Below, one piece after another: positions 32,701 through 47,700 of a stretch of 64,000 nucleotides of DNA. This DNA comes from Aplysia californica (lineage: Eukaryota; Mollusca; Gastropoda; Aplysiida; Aplysiidae). The notes under the pieces are model-generated. The model searched no databases and was not told the DNA's origin. It worked only from the letters and a program-made list of their open reading frames with translations. The stretch covers positions 31,264 to 95,263 of the forward strand of contig NW_004797315.1 of NCBI RefSeq assembly GCF_000002075.1, given 5' to 3'. A program made the position numbers and the translations under genes. Within the stretch, counting starts at the first letter, position 1. Each line of letters opens with the position of its first letter.

Positions 32701-35700
32701 CTTGCTTTTCCCCCCTGCCTATTTTTAGAATTTCAATATCTACAAAATTTTTCTTGAGCACATGCAATTGATACTGCCGATTATTAAACTGCTGTTCAAT
32801 TCAATCTGGGATGGGTCCTGAAGAGGGGAGGAGAGCATAGATGGACATGTTCCGACTGCAATGACCCCAACACAGTGGACAAGTAACAAGTTCTATTCAA
32901 TAAAGATTTTCGGCTCAGTGCACTTTGACATAATATACTAGACAATATCTTTGTCCATTACAAAATGAAATTCTTTTTGTGTTTCAGGAAGTGCAAGAGA
33001 AAGCTACCACCATGTCTGAGCTGACAGAAGATGTGAAGAAACTCGTGTCTGAAGGGGAGTCTCTAGTGTGTTTGCCGACGGAGCACGTACAGGCCTACAA
33101 CATCAAGAGCCAGTTTCATGTCAGGTCAGTTATTGGTGATTTTCTTTTAACACTTTGCGGTCACTTGGCGCAATAATGCGCCGGTGAAAGCTATCCATTC
33201 CGGTCACCTGGCACAGTTCTGCGATGGGCCCTAGAAGTTTGTTGCAGTCGATCTCCTGGCAGGGTGACCAGATGGGGTTTTTTTGTACTGCTGGTTGTGT
33301 GACTACAAAGTGTTAAAAGAAGAATTTTTATAGTTCTCTACCTATATATCTAATGTTTTTTTAATTTGAACTGCTGAGGTTTTTTTGGTTCTTGGTTCTT
33401 TCAACATGCATGTTGTTTATTACTCTACATCAATTATTTGTCTTTGGGGTTTTTTTTGTTTTTGTTTTTTTACCTTCTTCCCTATTATGTAGAGTCAGGG
33501 CTTTATCTGGTTAGTTTCTATCTCTGGCCTTTATTCCCTTTTAGAGATTCATAATTCTCTTTGCATCATATATTTCCTTATATATTCCGTATATAACGAT
33601 TTACCTCTATTTATTAAATTCCTACCTTCTTCCAGGGAGAGAACAGCAGAGGAACAGGCAGCTGCAGAAGAAGCCAAAAAGTCAAGATTCCGACCTTTGT
33701 ATAGCCCAGTGGAAGTGCCAGAGCCTGAAAACAAATCTGAGGCGACCGAGGGTGCCAGCGGAGATCCTACCCCAGCCCTGGCAGGTGGGGATGGCGACCC
33801 TGAGGGTCAAAGTTCACCTGAGCCAGGAAAACAACCCGGAATTCAAAGCGATGATGATGCACAAACATTCCAGCCTGACACGACACAAAGTTTGTCTGAT
33901 GATAAAAGACAAGCAGAAGTCGGTTGTCAAGACAGTGGGGATGACGAGCTGACGCAGCCTGTGGCCGCCCGGGACATCGATAAATGCCAGGAAGGAATTT
34001 CACAAGACTCGGGTGTACAGACGGCGTCGGAGTCAGAAAGTACGTCGGCTGACAGTTCTTGCGTCAACGCGGAGGACGAGAAGACGCCGAAGGAAGACGG
34101 CACGCCTGAGGAGACCTCCACCGAGTCCGCTCCTGATTGTGGAGCGGGTAAAAAATCAGCCAAAGAGTGGACAGTCGGTGATATATCGGACGACTACAGG
34201 AGATACTGTTTTGACTTGTCCCCGAGGGTACGTAAACTGATGGTGGTGTCTTTTCATTTCTGCTTTTCGCAAACCTTTGCTTCCCCCCTCGCACCCCCCA
34301 CCCCCAAGAAGTGCGACTGACTGAAGTGTCTTTACGCCATTCCCAAAGGGGGCATATTAACATATTAACATGTTCTTATGCAGCTCAGTAGAATTGCAAA
34401 TGGGATTTCTCAATGTCATGCTCAAACTGTGTCGGAACAACGTAGGGAGAACTGCTGCTTTTTCTTTTCTCATCTTTACTATTGTCATTTTCCCTCTACT
34501 TGTTCTGTATGTTTGTCACTCTCTTGTGAACTGCTATTTCCGGGGTGCCTTGATAGTCGAAACAGGCTTTGTGCTGTTGACGATAGAGAGGTGAGCAAAG
34601 TAAGCCTGATTCCCCGTTGGAAGTTCTCTGTTGACATCCACCGCTTGGCGCTCATATGACCATATATGCTGTTGCGAAGGCTGTAAAACCTTACTAAAAC
34701 AACAAAAAAACAAGCAAACTTTTGAACTCTCTCTCTCTGACAAGCCATTCCCAGCAGCGTGTGGTCAGAACCCCTGTGTTGGTGATCTCCTGTGAATTTC
34801 CTTTATGGGGGCAATGACGTTATATTAATTTCTGGCAATTGCCAAAAAATGTCTCTCTTACCTTTACCAGGAGGTCTTTTATTAGGTGAAGAACTATCAA
34901 AATAAGTTCATTAGTTTTGATTTACTCACATTCAATGACATGTATGTCACTCTCAGGCTTCAGATCAAAAGAGGGCCGTAGTGCAGCGGGGAAAACCCTC
35001 TGCAGAGATAATGAGCTAAAACGTGTGCACATGACCAGCTCAGGTGTTTTTTTCCATCGATAGCAAATATGTTTACTGTAAAAGTTGATGAAGAGAAGAA
35101 AACGGTAGTTTAGTGGCATTGGGTGGTTGGCGGGTGCTCTGGTGTGGTTCATTTCTTCTTTCCTATCAAACATCTATCGTCCTTATCTCCCCTCCTTTTT
35201 TATGTTTGTTACTAAGCTTGTGGCGCTCATATGACCTTATGCAGTTGCAAGCGCTGTAAAACCTCTATTAAAACTTAAACTAAAAGTTTAGTGGCAAGGT
35301 TTCAAAACTTGATGGTCTTTTTTTGTTTTTTTGTTTTTCAGAGGGGGGTGGGTGTTGTTTTTCTGTGTGCGTTTGTTGCTCCTCCTTTCTCTCTGATGTG
35401 CCCCTCCCCCCCTTTCTTAAAAAAAAACATTTTCTTTCTTTTGTGTGTGTATTTTGATTCTTTCTTTGGATATCTCTTTCTTTCTTTGTCTATTTTCTGT
35501 AAACACCTGCATTCTCAGCTCATGTTATGTTGACTGCGTGGTTTTTCCCAGGTGTTACACTGCTGTGGGGACCTGGTGCAGTTACTCATCAGATCGGACG
35601 TGGCTCGGTACTGCGAGTTCAGGACTGTCAGTCGAGTACTCACCCTGCTGAAGGGACAGTTACAACAGGTGAGTGGGGGATTGTGTGTGTGTGAGTGTGA

Positions 35701-38700
35701 GAGAGAGAGGGAGAGAGAAAGAGAGAGAGAGAGAATATGTGTGTGTGTGTGTAAGAGAGAGAGAAAGAAAGTGTGTGTGTATGTGTGTGTGGGGAGGGGG
35801 GGATCTTGTTAATGGAGAGGTACAGCTGATGAATGAATGGGCGATAGGGATCATGCTATTGTAGAATTCACCCTTAGTACATCTATTTACCTATGAACTT
35901 CTTGCTCAATTTTATGAAAGTGAATAAAAGTCATTCGTTTAGAAAATATTTCCGAGAGTGTACATCTCCCCTTAACCCTATGAGCCCTTGCTATCGATAC
36001 ACTGGAGATGCATAAAACTGCCTGTATGTCTAGCTACCGGTACAGCAGTGAGTGAGACACCATCCCCGACCCGGCCCACCTGAGACAAAATGCTTACGGA
36101 AAACAGTGTTTGCTACACTAGACATTATTGATTGTTTTGAAGATCGTTTTGAATTACATGCTGCTAATGACCAGGACTACCCTGAGTGAGACTTGAAATG
36201 TGATTCTGATGATAATATGAATATTATTAATATATCACTCAGGATCTCACTCAGAGGGACACGGTAGCCTCAGGAGGTCAGGGCTCAAAGGGTTAATCGC
36301 CCCCAGGGTTGTAAGGGCGCGATCCCACTGCCTTCTTGTCGTGTCTCCATTTCTAATAACAATGAGAATAGTTCTGGTGTAGTTTGCTCCTTTTTTCCTG
36401 TCAAACATCTTTCGCCCATATCCCTCCTTTTTTTGTGTATTTTACTCTCTTGTAACACATCTGTTTTTCGGCACTTATATGACTTTATTGTGTTGCAAGT
36501 GCCGTAAAACTCTTACTCGAACTTTAAAAAATATATATTCTTCGGGTCTTATATGACCTTATTGTGTTGCAAGTGCTGTCAAACTCTTACTAAAACAAAA
36601 GATATTGTCGTTGCACACAATTTTTTTGGCAGGTTCCGTGTTCGAGGGCTGACGTTTTCAGCAGTAGTATCGTCTCTCTCATCGAGAAACGTCTGTTGAT
36701 GAAGTTTTTGCAGTTTGCTGCTGTCTATGACACAAAACCAGAGGAATACAGCGGTAAGAAGGAGATAAAAAGCATTATAAACGACCCATCACACCCCCCT
36801 TTCCGTGCAAATTGTAAGATCCCGCAGCGGCAAATATGTACCTCTAAAAACAAAGAAAGAAAGATATAAAAGAAGTTTTTTACCATCTAGCATCAGGCTA
36901 TTGTCAGAATAAGCATCAATGTGTATTGCTCTTATGAGTATGTATCTATATTACTCTAAAGGTCTTGTAATTAAATACTGTATGTGGTTGAATGATGTAT
37001 CTGATTTGAAATGTACATTTTGTCAGCTTTACTTCTATTTTCATATTGAATTTTAATGAAAGCAATATATAATTTGAATTTCTATTTGTACCTGCATGTG
37101 TTTTTATTCTTCTGTACAGCCAAGAAAAAGTATTATCTTTTCTTATCTTATCTTAATCTGGGGACTTGGTGGGAAAATTCATAGCTAGTTGTGTTTTCTT
37201 AAAATTTGTGTGTTTTGTCATTTGACTGTTTTTTTGTGTAAATATCGTGTCTCCGCTCAGGTAAAAAAAAAGAATCGTTGTTGTCCACTGTGTTTTTTGT
37301 TTTCCTCTGAGACTTCTTCATGGCAAGTTAGTTCTTTTTGTTTCAACTTTTTTGTTGTTGTTGTCTTTTACTCGTAGCTAGGATTGAACAGGATCCCAAT
37401 TGAGTTGTTACTTTTTCACATTTTGAGCATCTGGAGAATTGGGCTACGGTTTGTGTTGGGGTGGGTGGTTTGTTGTATGAGCAAAAGTGTGTTCTCTTTT
37501 ACCATTTCAAAATGTCAAGGTAGTGCTTTTTTGTTCAAAATTTTATTTTAGTTCTGATTGGTATAGGAGATGCGGAATTGCCTTGTTTTGAACACATTGT
37601 GAAAGTATATTCTGATTTCGTCTTCTCATGAGATTGAATGTACCTTATACTTGTTATCCATTCAATTCGCACTACGTTATTTGTGTGTATGTTTTTACCG
37701 TGTTTCATTTCAGTTTTGGATATTTGTCATTTTTGTCTTTGATGGATGATCGTCAAACACAATTTTTCAGATTTTCACCTGTACACATTTGGGTTTGTGG
37801 CATAGATGTAGATTCATTTTGCTTAATCTTTTGACAGCTTTCGCCGATAAGCCTTTTGTGGAATTTCTCAAGTCAAAGAAGTTGAGTGGCAACGTCCAGC
37901 ATTTCATTCAACACGCCATTGCCATGGTAACTGACACAGTGTCCACCGAAGAGGTATGCTGCTTCAGAATTTTAGTCTGTTTTAGTAAGGTTTTACGGCG
38001 CGCAACAGCCCCAAGGGGTGGATGTCAACAGAGAAGTCCTAACGGGGAATCAGGCTTACTCTGTTCACCTCTCTAGCCTCAACAGCACAAAGTCTGCTTT
38101 GGCTATCAAGGCACCCAAGAAAAAGTAACTGTTTCCCTTATGTTGTTCCGGCACAGTATGAGCATGATTCTGATGAATCAGCCCATTTACAATGCTTCTG
38201 TGCATGAGAACATTTTAATATCCCCCTTTGGGAATGGCATAAAGACATGCTTCAGAATGGGAGGGACAAGTCAGGCAGACTGGTGTTTGCACATGGACTG
38301 GTTTCTGAGAATGTGATTCCGATCATTTTTTGTGATTTCATAAATGTAATTGATTTTAGGCTCCCACATTTACTGGCAGTATGCATGGGGGTAAAACTTA
38401 TTGTCTGTACCACTACTTGCCAAAGAAGTTTTATATATCATACTAAAGCTGACAGCAGTGCCATCTCACTTGTCAGACACTAAACGTAATGAGTGCAATA
38501 ATAGTATGGTTCACCATATTCGCTGTCTTGTTTCATTGCTCAAGTTTTTTTCTTTTATGTTCTCATGTTAAGTTGGATGAAAAAGGTGGGTGGTTTGCGA
38601 ATGGTCTAGTGTGGTTTTCTCTTTCTTTCCTAGTCAAACATCTATCATTCTGATCTCACCTTTTTTGTGTTTGTTACTCTCTTTTCACCCCTCTAATCTT

Positions 38701-41700
38701 TGGCACTTATATGATCTTATTGTGTTGCAAGTGCAGTGAAAACCCTTTCTAAAACTAAAAGGATGAAAAAGACGTGCTGAAGCAAAACATATAACCAAGA
38801 TTTTCTGTTTGTATTTCCAGGCTCTGAAGAAGACACAAAAGTTTTTGAAGTCTTTGGGTCAGTACGGCAACACAGCATTTTTGTTTCCTTTGTACGGGAG
38901 CGGCGAACTGCCCCAGGCTTTCTCAAGGTAAGGAAAACATTCAATCTGTGTTGACCAGTTCCTGTGATGTGAGATAAGATAACATACTACTTTATTGTCC
39001 AAGAGGGAAATTTTTCTTGGCTGAACAGGACACTAAAAGCACATGCAGGTATATAAATTAAATTTTAGATTACTCTCTTTAAAATTCATTTAGGCTCTGT
39101 GCTGTTTCACCCAAAAGGTGTAATTTGATTCCAGAGTAGGGGTAATTTTTTTTTTATCGAGTATCTCTGTGTGTAGGGCATGCAGCCGCTGTTGTTCATG
39201 ACAGGCATGGACAAAGAGACTTGCCCAGCAAAGATGTCTATATCATGTCAGTGAGATTATGGTACATTTCCAGTTATACAATTAATTATGATTTGCTGTT
39301 TGTGCTAGTTGTCTTTTATACCCCAGTAATTTATATTGTGTTCGTAAGTGTTGATGGTCAGATTAGATACATGATCGTTTCTGTTCATGGAGCGAACATT
39401 GAAGCAAGATAAGACAAAAGCTATACTGTAAATAAAGGACTTGTTCGTACTTTGGTTTTCCTGAGTCTTTGTATCTCTGTAAGTGCCACATGCTCTGAAC
39501 TTTTTATTCATGTAGGACAGTTGTTTTTTTACATTTATCTATTTGTTTATTTCCCAAGTGAATGTTTTATGTGTGTGCAAATTTCCCGTCAGTGGGCACC
39601 AAGGAATATTTTGTGTTTCCTTATCTTTTCCTATTTCAAATAATATTTTCAGCTCACTCTTTTTCTCCTTCACTCCCTAACAAAAGACTAACTCACAACA
39701 GTGTAACTGTATGGACAAATACGGACAATAAACTTTAAACGAAAGATTAGTCTGCCTTTTGACTCGGCTTCTCAGATTGTATTATGGGAACTTTTTTAAA
39801 GAGGAGAATTAGATTCAACTGCGCTGTAGCTCACTGAATACAGATTGAGTTTCATCAAATATGGCATCAGTAGCCTACTGGTTAGGCTTTTGGGCTGGCA
39901 ACTAAAAGGTTAGGGGTTCGATTACCGACATGAGGCCTGATGTTGTGTCTTTGGGAAAGTCACTTTACAGTATATGAATTTTCCTCACTTCAACAAGATG
40001 AGAATGGGTACCCGACTAAAGACGGCAAAAGATCTTGTCAGTTTAGATTAGAGCACTTTATTGGCTGCACACACTGTGCGCTTCCCTTCGAAGCTGAAAA
40101 TGCTTCTGAGTGTTCTAGGATCCGTTGGGGTACTATTGTACACGGTTCCTGCAGCCTCCTTGATATCAAGGCATCCTCGAAAATTCCTTGAATTTGCATT
40201 CTAGGAAAAATCTCCTTGAAAACTTGAATTACCTCGGATCGGACATGAACAAAATTTTTGTCGGACAATCGAAACTATGATTTATTTTTGACATGTGTAG
40301 GCCTATGAGAAATAGGCTTTCAGGGTCTGCGTGTGCCGTCGAAAACGGCATGAATTTCTTGACCAAGTCTCCTTAAAATTACAACATTTCTCCTTAAAGT
40401 CTTCTTGAATTTGAGGGGGGGGTTTCATGACAGGAAGCCTGAGTGTAGATTGTGAAGCGCATAGAGTTTGCTGTCGAGCAGGGGATTTGCGCTATATCTA
40501 TGCTGTTTATCATTAGATGCCAACGTCCACCGTCCTCATTTCTCCCCCAGGTTGTCCGCGGTGTTTGGTGGGATTTACTGCCTCATGATGACGGCCACCC
40601 ATCTAGTCACTGATGGAGAGAAGAAGTACGTGTATCAACAGATTGTTGGGGGTGGGGGGATTAATGCTCTGTATCTCCTCTGTCCTTGTGTTTTGCTGTG
40701 TTGTGTCTCCATAAAATTGTCAATCAATATTAAATTCATTTTTATAAAGAATAATTATCAAATTCATTTGAAAGAAATGGTTCAAAAGCAGCTGTGGTGT
40801 ATATTGTTTTTACAAGTGGGGCATTTGAGGGTGCTCTGGTGTTGTTTGCTCCTGCTCCTTCTTTTCTATCAAACAACTATCGTCCTTATCTCTCCTTCTT
40901 CTTTTTTGTGCTTGTTACTCGTTTGTAACACCTCTAATCTTCGGCACTTTTATGATCTTATTGTGTCCCAAGTGCTGTAAAGCTTTTACAAAAACTAAAA
41001 ACAAGTTACTGTTGTCTGCATGTGGTATCGTAGCCTTATGGTAATTAGTTCCAAATTCCATACACTCTATTCGTATAGAAATGGAAACTTTGTGATTGCC
41101 AATTGACAGATGCATTATATAGTTGGGAACGTATTTGATTTCCTGCTATGTTGTATGTTCTGTCTCAGTCAAAAGAGTTATGGTGAAGTCATATTGGTGT
41201 GCTGAGTTGAAACAAAACTGTAAGAATTTTTTTTTAAAAAGGAAAGTCAAAACTTATATTATTTCCAAAAATGTATTCTTTTGACAGGTGCACCGGAATC
41301 GTCACTTCCAGTGGTCAGAAAGTCTCTTGCAAGTAAGTAGCAGGTCTTTACAGGTTTGTGCTCTCGCTCGCTGAAGCTTCTTTTTGTTACCTCTTTCCAT
41401 CTTCATCTTAGATATAGAATTACAAGATTTGAAAAGGGGAGCATTCTCAGATTCTCTTCATTTTGTTTTAAAATATGAATCCAGAATTCTCAGGATTTTT
41501 AAACAAAATCTTCCTTCATTTATTTACTTTTCGGAGAAAGTGTCTGAGGTTTGAAAAAGCTGTGCAGTGCTCATTTGAAATCATGTGTTTTCTTTTATAG
41601 CTGAAATGTTACGATAACAGCAGCAAAAGACCTTTTATAATCATCTCCAGTATTGCCAGTAGCTGTTTTAAGTATAAAACAGGGTTTCTTGCGAACTCCT

Positions 41701-44700
41701 TGAATTCAAGGAGCCCTTGAAAACTCCTTGAATTCCCATTCAAGGAAAAAATCTCCTTGAAAACTCCTTGAATGTCGCCGGATTGGACATGAACAACATT
41801 TTTGTAGAGAAATTGAAATTACAATTCCTTTTGGACAAGTGAAGGCCTTTCGGAAATAGGCTTTCGGTCTGAATTTCTTGACCAAGTCTCCTTGAATTAA
41901 AAAAATTTTTCTTGGAAACTTCCTTGAATGTAGTGGGGAAATTACGGTCAGGAACCCTGAAAAAGTGTGCTGTTGTTGTGTTATGTGCACTTCCCGTGAC
42001 AAGTAGATTTGACTTATCATTGTTCTATTATTCCCTTCCCAGGTACTTGGTTGCTGAGCAGACTTACCTTCCCCCCTCCTTCATGGCCACCCAAAGCTAC
42101 AGGTGAGAGAGCAGGACAGACAACATGTTTACTTCCTCTCCCTGTAGTTTGACCCTGATATATTACTTGACAATCTGCTCATGACAAAAATAACCTCGAT
42201 AGTAACACATAACTGTTGGTTCTTTTGGGTACCTTTTTTATCCAAACTCATTTATTTTCATGCTAATATTCATTGTACAAGTAGATTCACTTGAGAAAGA
42301 AAATAGTCAGACAATACATTGAATTGAACAGTGGAGAAGCTGGTTTGGTTTCACATGAAAAATTTGCTTCTGCAGAGCTGCCTTGACATAACAGGTGCCT
42401 CATCATACGGCAATGAAGTGGTTGAAGAGTAATTTGTATGTGCATGTTTGTTTGTTTTTTGGTGACATTTGTGTGGTCCATTTCATGTGGTCAGTGAGTG
42501 CTTTGATATCATTTCACCTTCCTTTTTTTTTTCCTTCAAACTTACTTAAGATCTAGTCTATTCCCGTAGAAGTGTAGCCTTTACTGGGTTAATTGCTGTA
42601 GTCTACAACGTAAATATAACAGCCTGGACTTCTGAACACCTCTGTCTTAGTCTGTCTGGCTAGCTGAGAACAAAAGGAGTGACCCGTTAGCTCAGTTGCT
42701 ATCTAGTTTCTTGTCATAATAGATATGCAGGTAATACACTATTGGACACTATCATACACATTTTTTTCTACTAATCAGATGGCATCAATGTCAAATAAAT
42801 GGGCAAGGGATAAAAAAAATTTAACAAACTCAGTTGCTATCTGGGCAGATGGCCCTGGTTCAAATTCCAGACGATGTGTTCTTGAAGTCAGGTCGTTTTG
42901 TGGTGTTTTCAAGACTCTCAGTCCATCTCCCCTCCCCCAGGGCAGTGCTACTGACTGAATTGTCTTTCGTTCATTCCCAAAGGGGGAATATTCGCATTGA
43001 CATGTTCTTATGCTCAGTAGAATTGTAAATGCGCTGATTTATCAATGTCATGCTCATACTGTGCCGGGACAACAGAGGGGCAACTGCTGCTTTTTCTTTC
43101 CTCATCCCCACTACCGTCATTTTCCCTCTACTTCTTTTGTATGTCTGTCACTCTCTTGTGAACTGCTATTTCCATGGTGCCTTGATAGTCGAAACAGATT
43201 TTGTGCTGCTGAGGCTAGAGAGGTGAGCAGAATAAGCCCCATTCCTCGTTTGGACTTCTCTGTTGACATCCCCCCTTGGCGCTCATATGACCTTATGCAG
43301 TTGCAAGCACCATAAAACCTCACTACTACTACTACTACTAGACAACTGAAGGTTGGCTCTAGCATATTTCTGTTGATTCTCTGCTTTGGTCAATGTTGTT
43401 TGTTTTTTTTTCATTTCAGGAAGTTGTCGAGAGCTATTTATATCACGGACAGAAGCATCAAAGAAGCAGAGGACCAGGAGGTATGAAGTGTGGGGTCACA
43501 ATCTGGGTTTCTTTTCTTGTCTGTATTTATCCAAGTGGGTGGTTTGTGGGTGCTGTGGTGTGGTTTGTTCCTTCTGTACTATCAAACTTCAATCGTCCTT
43601 ATCACTCCTCCCTCTTTGTGTATGTGGGTGGTTGGCGGGTGCTCTGGTGTGGTTTGCTTCTTCTTTCCTATGAAACATCTATCGTTCTTATCTCCCTTTC
43701 TTCTTTTTTATGTTTGATACTCTCTTGTAACACCTCTAATGTTCTGGCTCTCATATTACCTTATGCAGTTGCGAGGGCCGTAAAACCTCTACTAAAACTT
43801 TAAAAAAACTTCTTTTGTGTATGTTACTCTCTCTTGTAACACCTTTAATCTTCAGCACACTTTGGTCTAATTGTGTTGTAAGTGCTGTAAAATGCTTACT
43901 AAAACAATTGCAATGCTAGCTTATTGTAAATTGGTAACTGAAAACTTTTATTTCGTTGAAAGGTTTTTTTAAAATTTCAATGAATGTATTATGCTGCTTA
44001 CTGGTAGATCATAAATACTGTTGTATATTTGCGCCTCCTTGTCATGACTGTACATCAATAGCTGAGACTTATTATTTGCCAACTATGATAATGTTATAAC
44101 GCATCAAGGTCTTAACTGCTTCTTCTTTCCTATCAAACATCTATCGTCTTTATCTCCCCTTCTTCTTTTTTATGTTTGTTACTCTCTTGTAACACCTCTA
44201 ATCTTCTAGTGCTCATAGGACCTTATGCAGTTGTGAGCGCCGTAAAACCTCTATTAAAACTAAAACTTAATAAGGTCGTAACGTGACTTTCTTGTAAATA
44301 GACAACTTCTGTTACTCCTCATTCTCACAGAGGTCTTGTGTTTGTTTGTGAGCACGTTTCATAATTATTCGTCAAGCTATAAAAAATAGCCAGAACGCAA
44401 CACTCCTGTTTGGTAATCTCTGTCCCGCTTTAGTGCCGCTCTGTTCCCGATATGATGTGGCCAATACCTTCCTGATTTCCCACAAGACTGCCTTTCCCTG
44501 TGTTTTGTGTGAATGTTTATCTTTAACAGTTTTGTCTTAAGTTTTGTGCAACTATTTACATCTACAGTTTTGTTTTGTGCAACTGTTTACATGTTCAGTT
44601 CTGTATGACTGTTTACATCTACAGTTTTGTTTTGTGCAACTGTTTACATGTTCAGTTCTGTATGACTGTTTACATCTACAGTTTCGTTTTGTGCAACTGT

Positions 44701-47700
44701 TTACATGTTCAGTTCTGTATGACTGTTTACATCTACAGTTTTGTTTTTGTGCAACTGTTTACATCTACAGTTCTGTATGACTGTTTACATCTACAGTTTT
44801 GTTTTCTGCAACTGTTTACATCTACAGTTTTGTTTTCTGCAACTGTTTACATCTACAGTTTTGTTTTCTGCAACTGTTTACATCTACAGTTTTGATTTGT
44901 GCAACTGTTTACATGTTCAGTTCTGTATGACTGTTTACATCTACAGTTTTGTTTTGTGCAACTATTTACATGTTCAGTTCTGTATGACTGTTTACATCTA
45001 CAGTTTTGTTTTGTGCAACTGTTTACATCTACAGTTTTGTTTTGTGCAACTGTTTACATCTACAGTTTTGTTTTGTGCAACTGTTTACATCTACAGTTTT
45101 GTTTTGTGCAACTGTTTACATCTACAGTTTTGTTTTGTGCAACTGTTTACATCTACAGTTTTGTTTTGTGCAACTGTTTACATCTACAGTTTTGTTTTGT
45201 GCAACTGTTTACATCTACAGTTTTGTTTTGTGCAACTGTTTACATCTACAGTTTTATGTGACTGCTTATCTCCAACACTTATGTGTTTTCGGCACCCACC
45301 ACTGTTGTTCTGTGCATTTTTCAGCTGTCCTTGCTGAACTTCCTGTGCTCGGGAGATGCCAGCCGCCCGATCACGGTGCTAGAACTCCCGCAGTCAGCCA
45401 TGGTGTGCCCTAAGAACGTCTGTGAGTTGGCGGGACTTTGTCGCCTCTGTGTAGTGATATGTGTGTTCTTGGGTCATGGTTAAAACTTCTAACTTCCCAA
45501 CTGGAAAATACTGGACTCATAATAGTTACAATGGCTATTGGCTTTTTAATTCAGCGATGCTATTTATTTTAGCGACTAAGACGCTGTGCACTCTTCTTCT
45601 TCGTTTATTGTTTTACGTCTGTGGGAAATTTAGTAAGAACTTCATTTTCCTTTTTTGCCCAACTTGAAATGTAATTTACTTGTTATTCTATATGTTCATG
45701 TTTTTGAAACTCGAACGCTGTATACAGAATCTTTGATTCCCTGAACGAATGAAGTCTTTTTTTTTGTGAATTGCAGTATGGACCATGAACAGGTGGTACT
45801 TGATGTGAAAGTTTTGTACAAAGTTTGATTCAAGTTTTTCATCTTTTTTTCCACAGATGTTGTCCATCTCACTCGTCTTTCGACCGGGGAGGATCCGGAA
45901 GGAGATTTCTCAGAAGTCAGAGAGAAGCTGTTTTCTGGGGGTGAGCTTTGTTAGGGCTTCGCTTGTGGTCTTTTGTTTTTTCGTATGCACGAGAATATAT
46001 TTGAGGCATTGTGGTGAAACCAAGCGCTCGTCAATTTTTGGGCTTATGGAGTTATTGGTATCATCTTAAAGCTTGTTCACTTGGCCTACTTTTGTTTAAA
46101 AAAATACCCATCTATCTTCAATAGAAGTCAAGACAATTGTGTTTGAAGGAGGTGGGGGGTCACCTGGCTTCAGATGTAAAGTTGTATAGAAAATTTTGGT
46201 GACTTTCAAAGATTGAGAGTTCTTGGAAACTGTAAATTTACATTTTTTTCATTCTTTGTTCAACGTTTTTAAGTAAAAGCCACACAGCAGTGTGTTTGTA
46301 AATAAACCTAAAAGGTGTTGAGCCAAAAAATAAGGTGATACCAATAACTTCATATACCCAAAAATTGACGAGCAACTGATTCCACTGCATCATGACACAT
46401 TTGTTTTGTGAAATGTTCAATGGACATCAAAAGGTTGCGTGTCACGGCATGGGGAAATAAGGCACGGCATGGGGAAATAAGGCACTCTTCAATTTTTGGG
46501 CACATTTAGTTCTTGATATCAACTTAAAGTTTGTTCAAGTGTCTTATTTCTGAAGAAAAAAATAGTCATTTATCTTAATAGAAGTCAGGATATATTCTAT
46601 TAATAAAGGTTTGGGGAGGTGATCTGGTGTCAGAGGTAAGATTCCCAAAGGGGGGATATTAATATGTTCCTAAGCACAATAGAATTGTACATGGGCTTAT
46701 TTATCATTGTCATGCTCATACTGTGCTGGAACAACATAGGGAGAACTGCTGCTTTTTCTTTCCTCATCCTTACTTTCGTCGTTTTCCTCTACTTCTTTTG
46801 ATATTTGTCACTCTCTTGTGAACTGCTATTTCCGTGGTGCCTTGATAGTTGAATCTGACTTCGTGCTGTTGAGGCTAGAGATGAGCAGAGTAAGCCTGAT
46901 TCCCCATGTGGACTTCTCTGTTGACATACACCCCTTGGCGCTTACACGACTTTATGCAGTTGCGAGCACTTTTAAATCTTACTAAAACTAAACTTAGAGG
47001 TAAGACTAGTGAGAAAATGGCTGCCAAAACTTGGTGACTTCTCAAGTTTGAGTGCCATTTGAAAATGCAAATTTACATTTTTTGTGCCTTTGATAAATAA
47101 TGCCACCTACACATAAATGTGTTTTTAAATTGACTTAAAAGGTGTTGAGCCTTAAAAGAAAATTGATGATAATCTCCCAAGGAGCAGAAAAGTGTGTTAG
47201 TTTCCATGATGTCAGTAATTTGACAAGTGCTTGATGTCAGCTCTGGAATGCCTGTGTGTGTGGGAGGAGAGAGAGAGAGAGAGAGAGTTGGGGGGGGGGC
47301 AGCATGGGTATGGTATAAGGTGAATCGAGACGAAAGGCTGTTTTTAAATGTAGTTTATCAAAAACCTGACCTCTGATGTACTTTTTTTTTTTTTTTTTGG
47401 TTTGTCTTTTCTTTTTCCATCTCTTTGAGGTTTTTTTCTTTTCTTCCTTTCACTTCTACAAATTTTTGGGGCTTTTTTTTTTTTCACTTCCACAAGGTTT
47501 TTTTTTTCACTTCTACAAAGTTTGCTTTTTCTTTCTTTCATTTTTACGATGTTTGTTTTTTCTTTCTTTCACTTCTACAAGGTTTGTTTTTTCTTTCTTT
47601 CACTTCTACAAGGTTTGTTTTTTCTTTCTTTCACTTCTACAAGGTTTGTTTTTTCTTTCTTTCACTTCTACAAGGTTTGCTTTTTGTTCCTTTCATTTTT

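Noticed and set aside
44544-45413. Long repetitive frames, and a CRISPR-like look of regular 31-bp units
   Set aside because: Units are contiguous with no unique spacers, the host is a eukaryote, and all frames are open because of the period.
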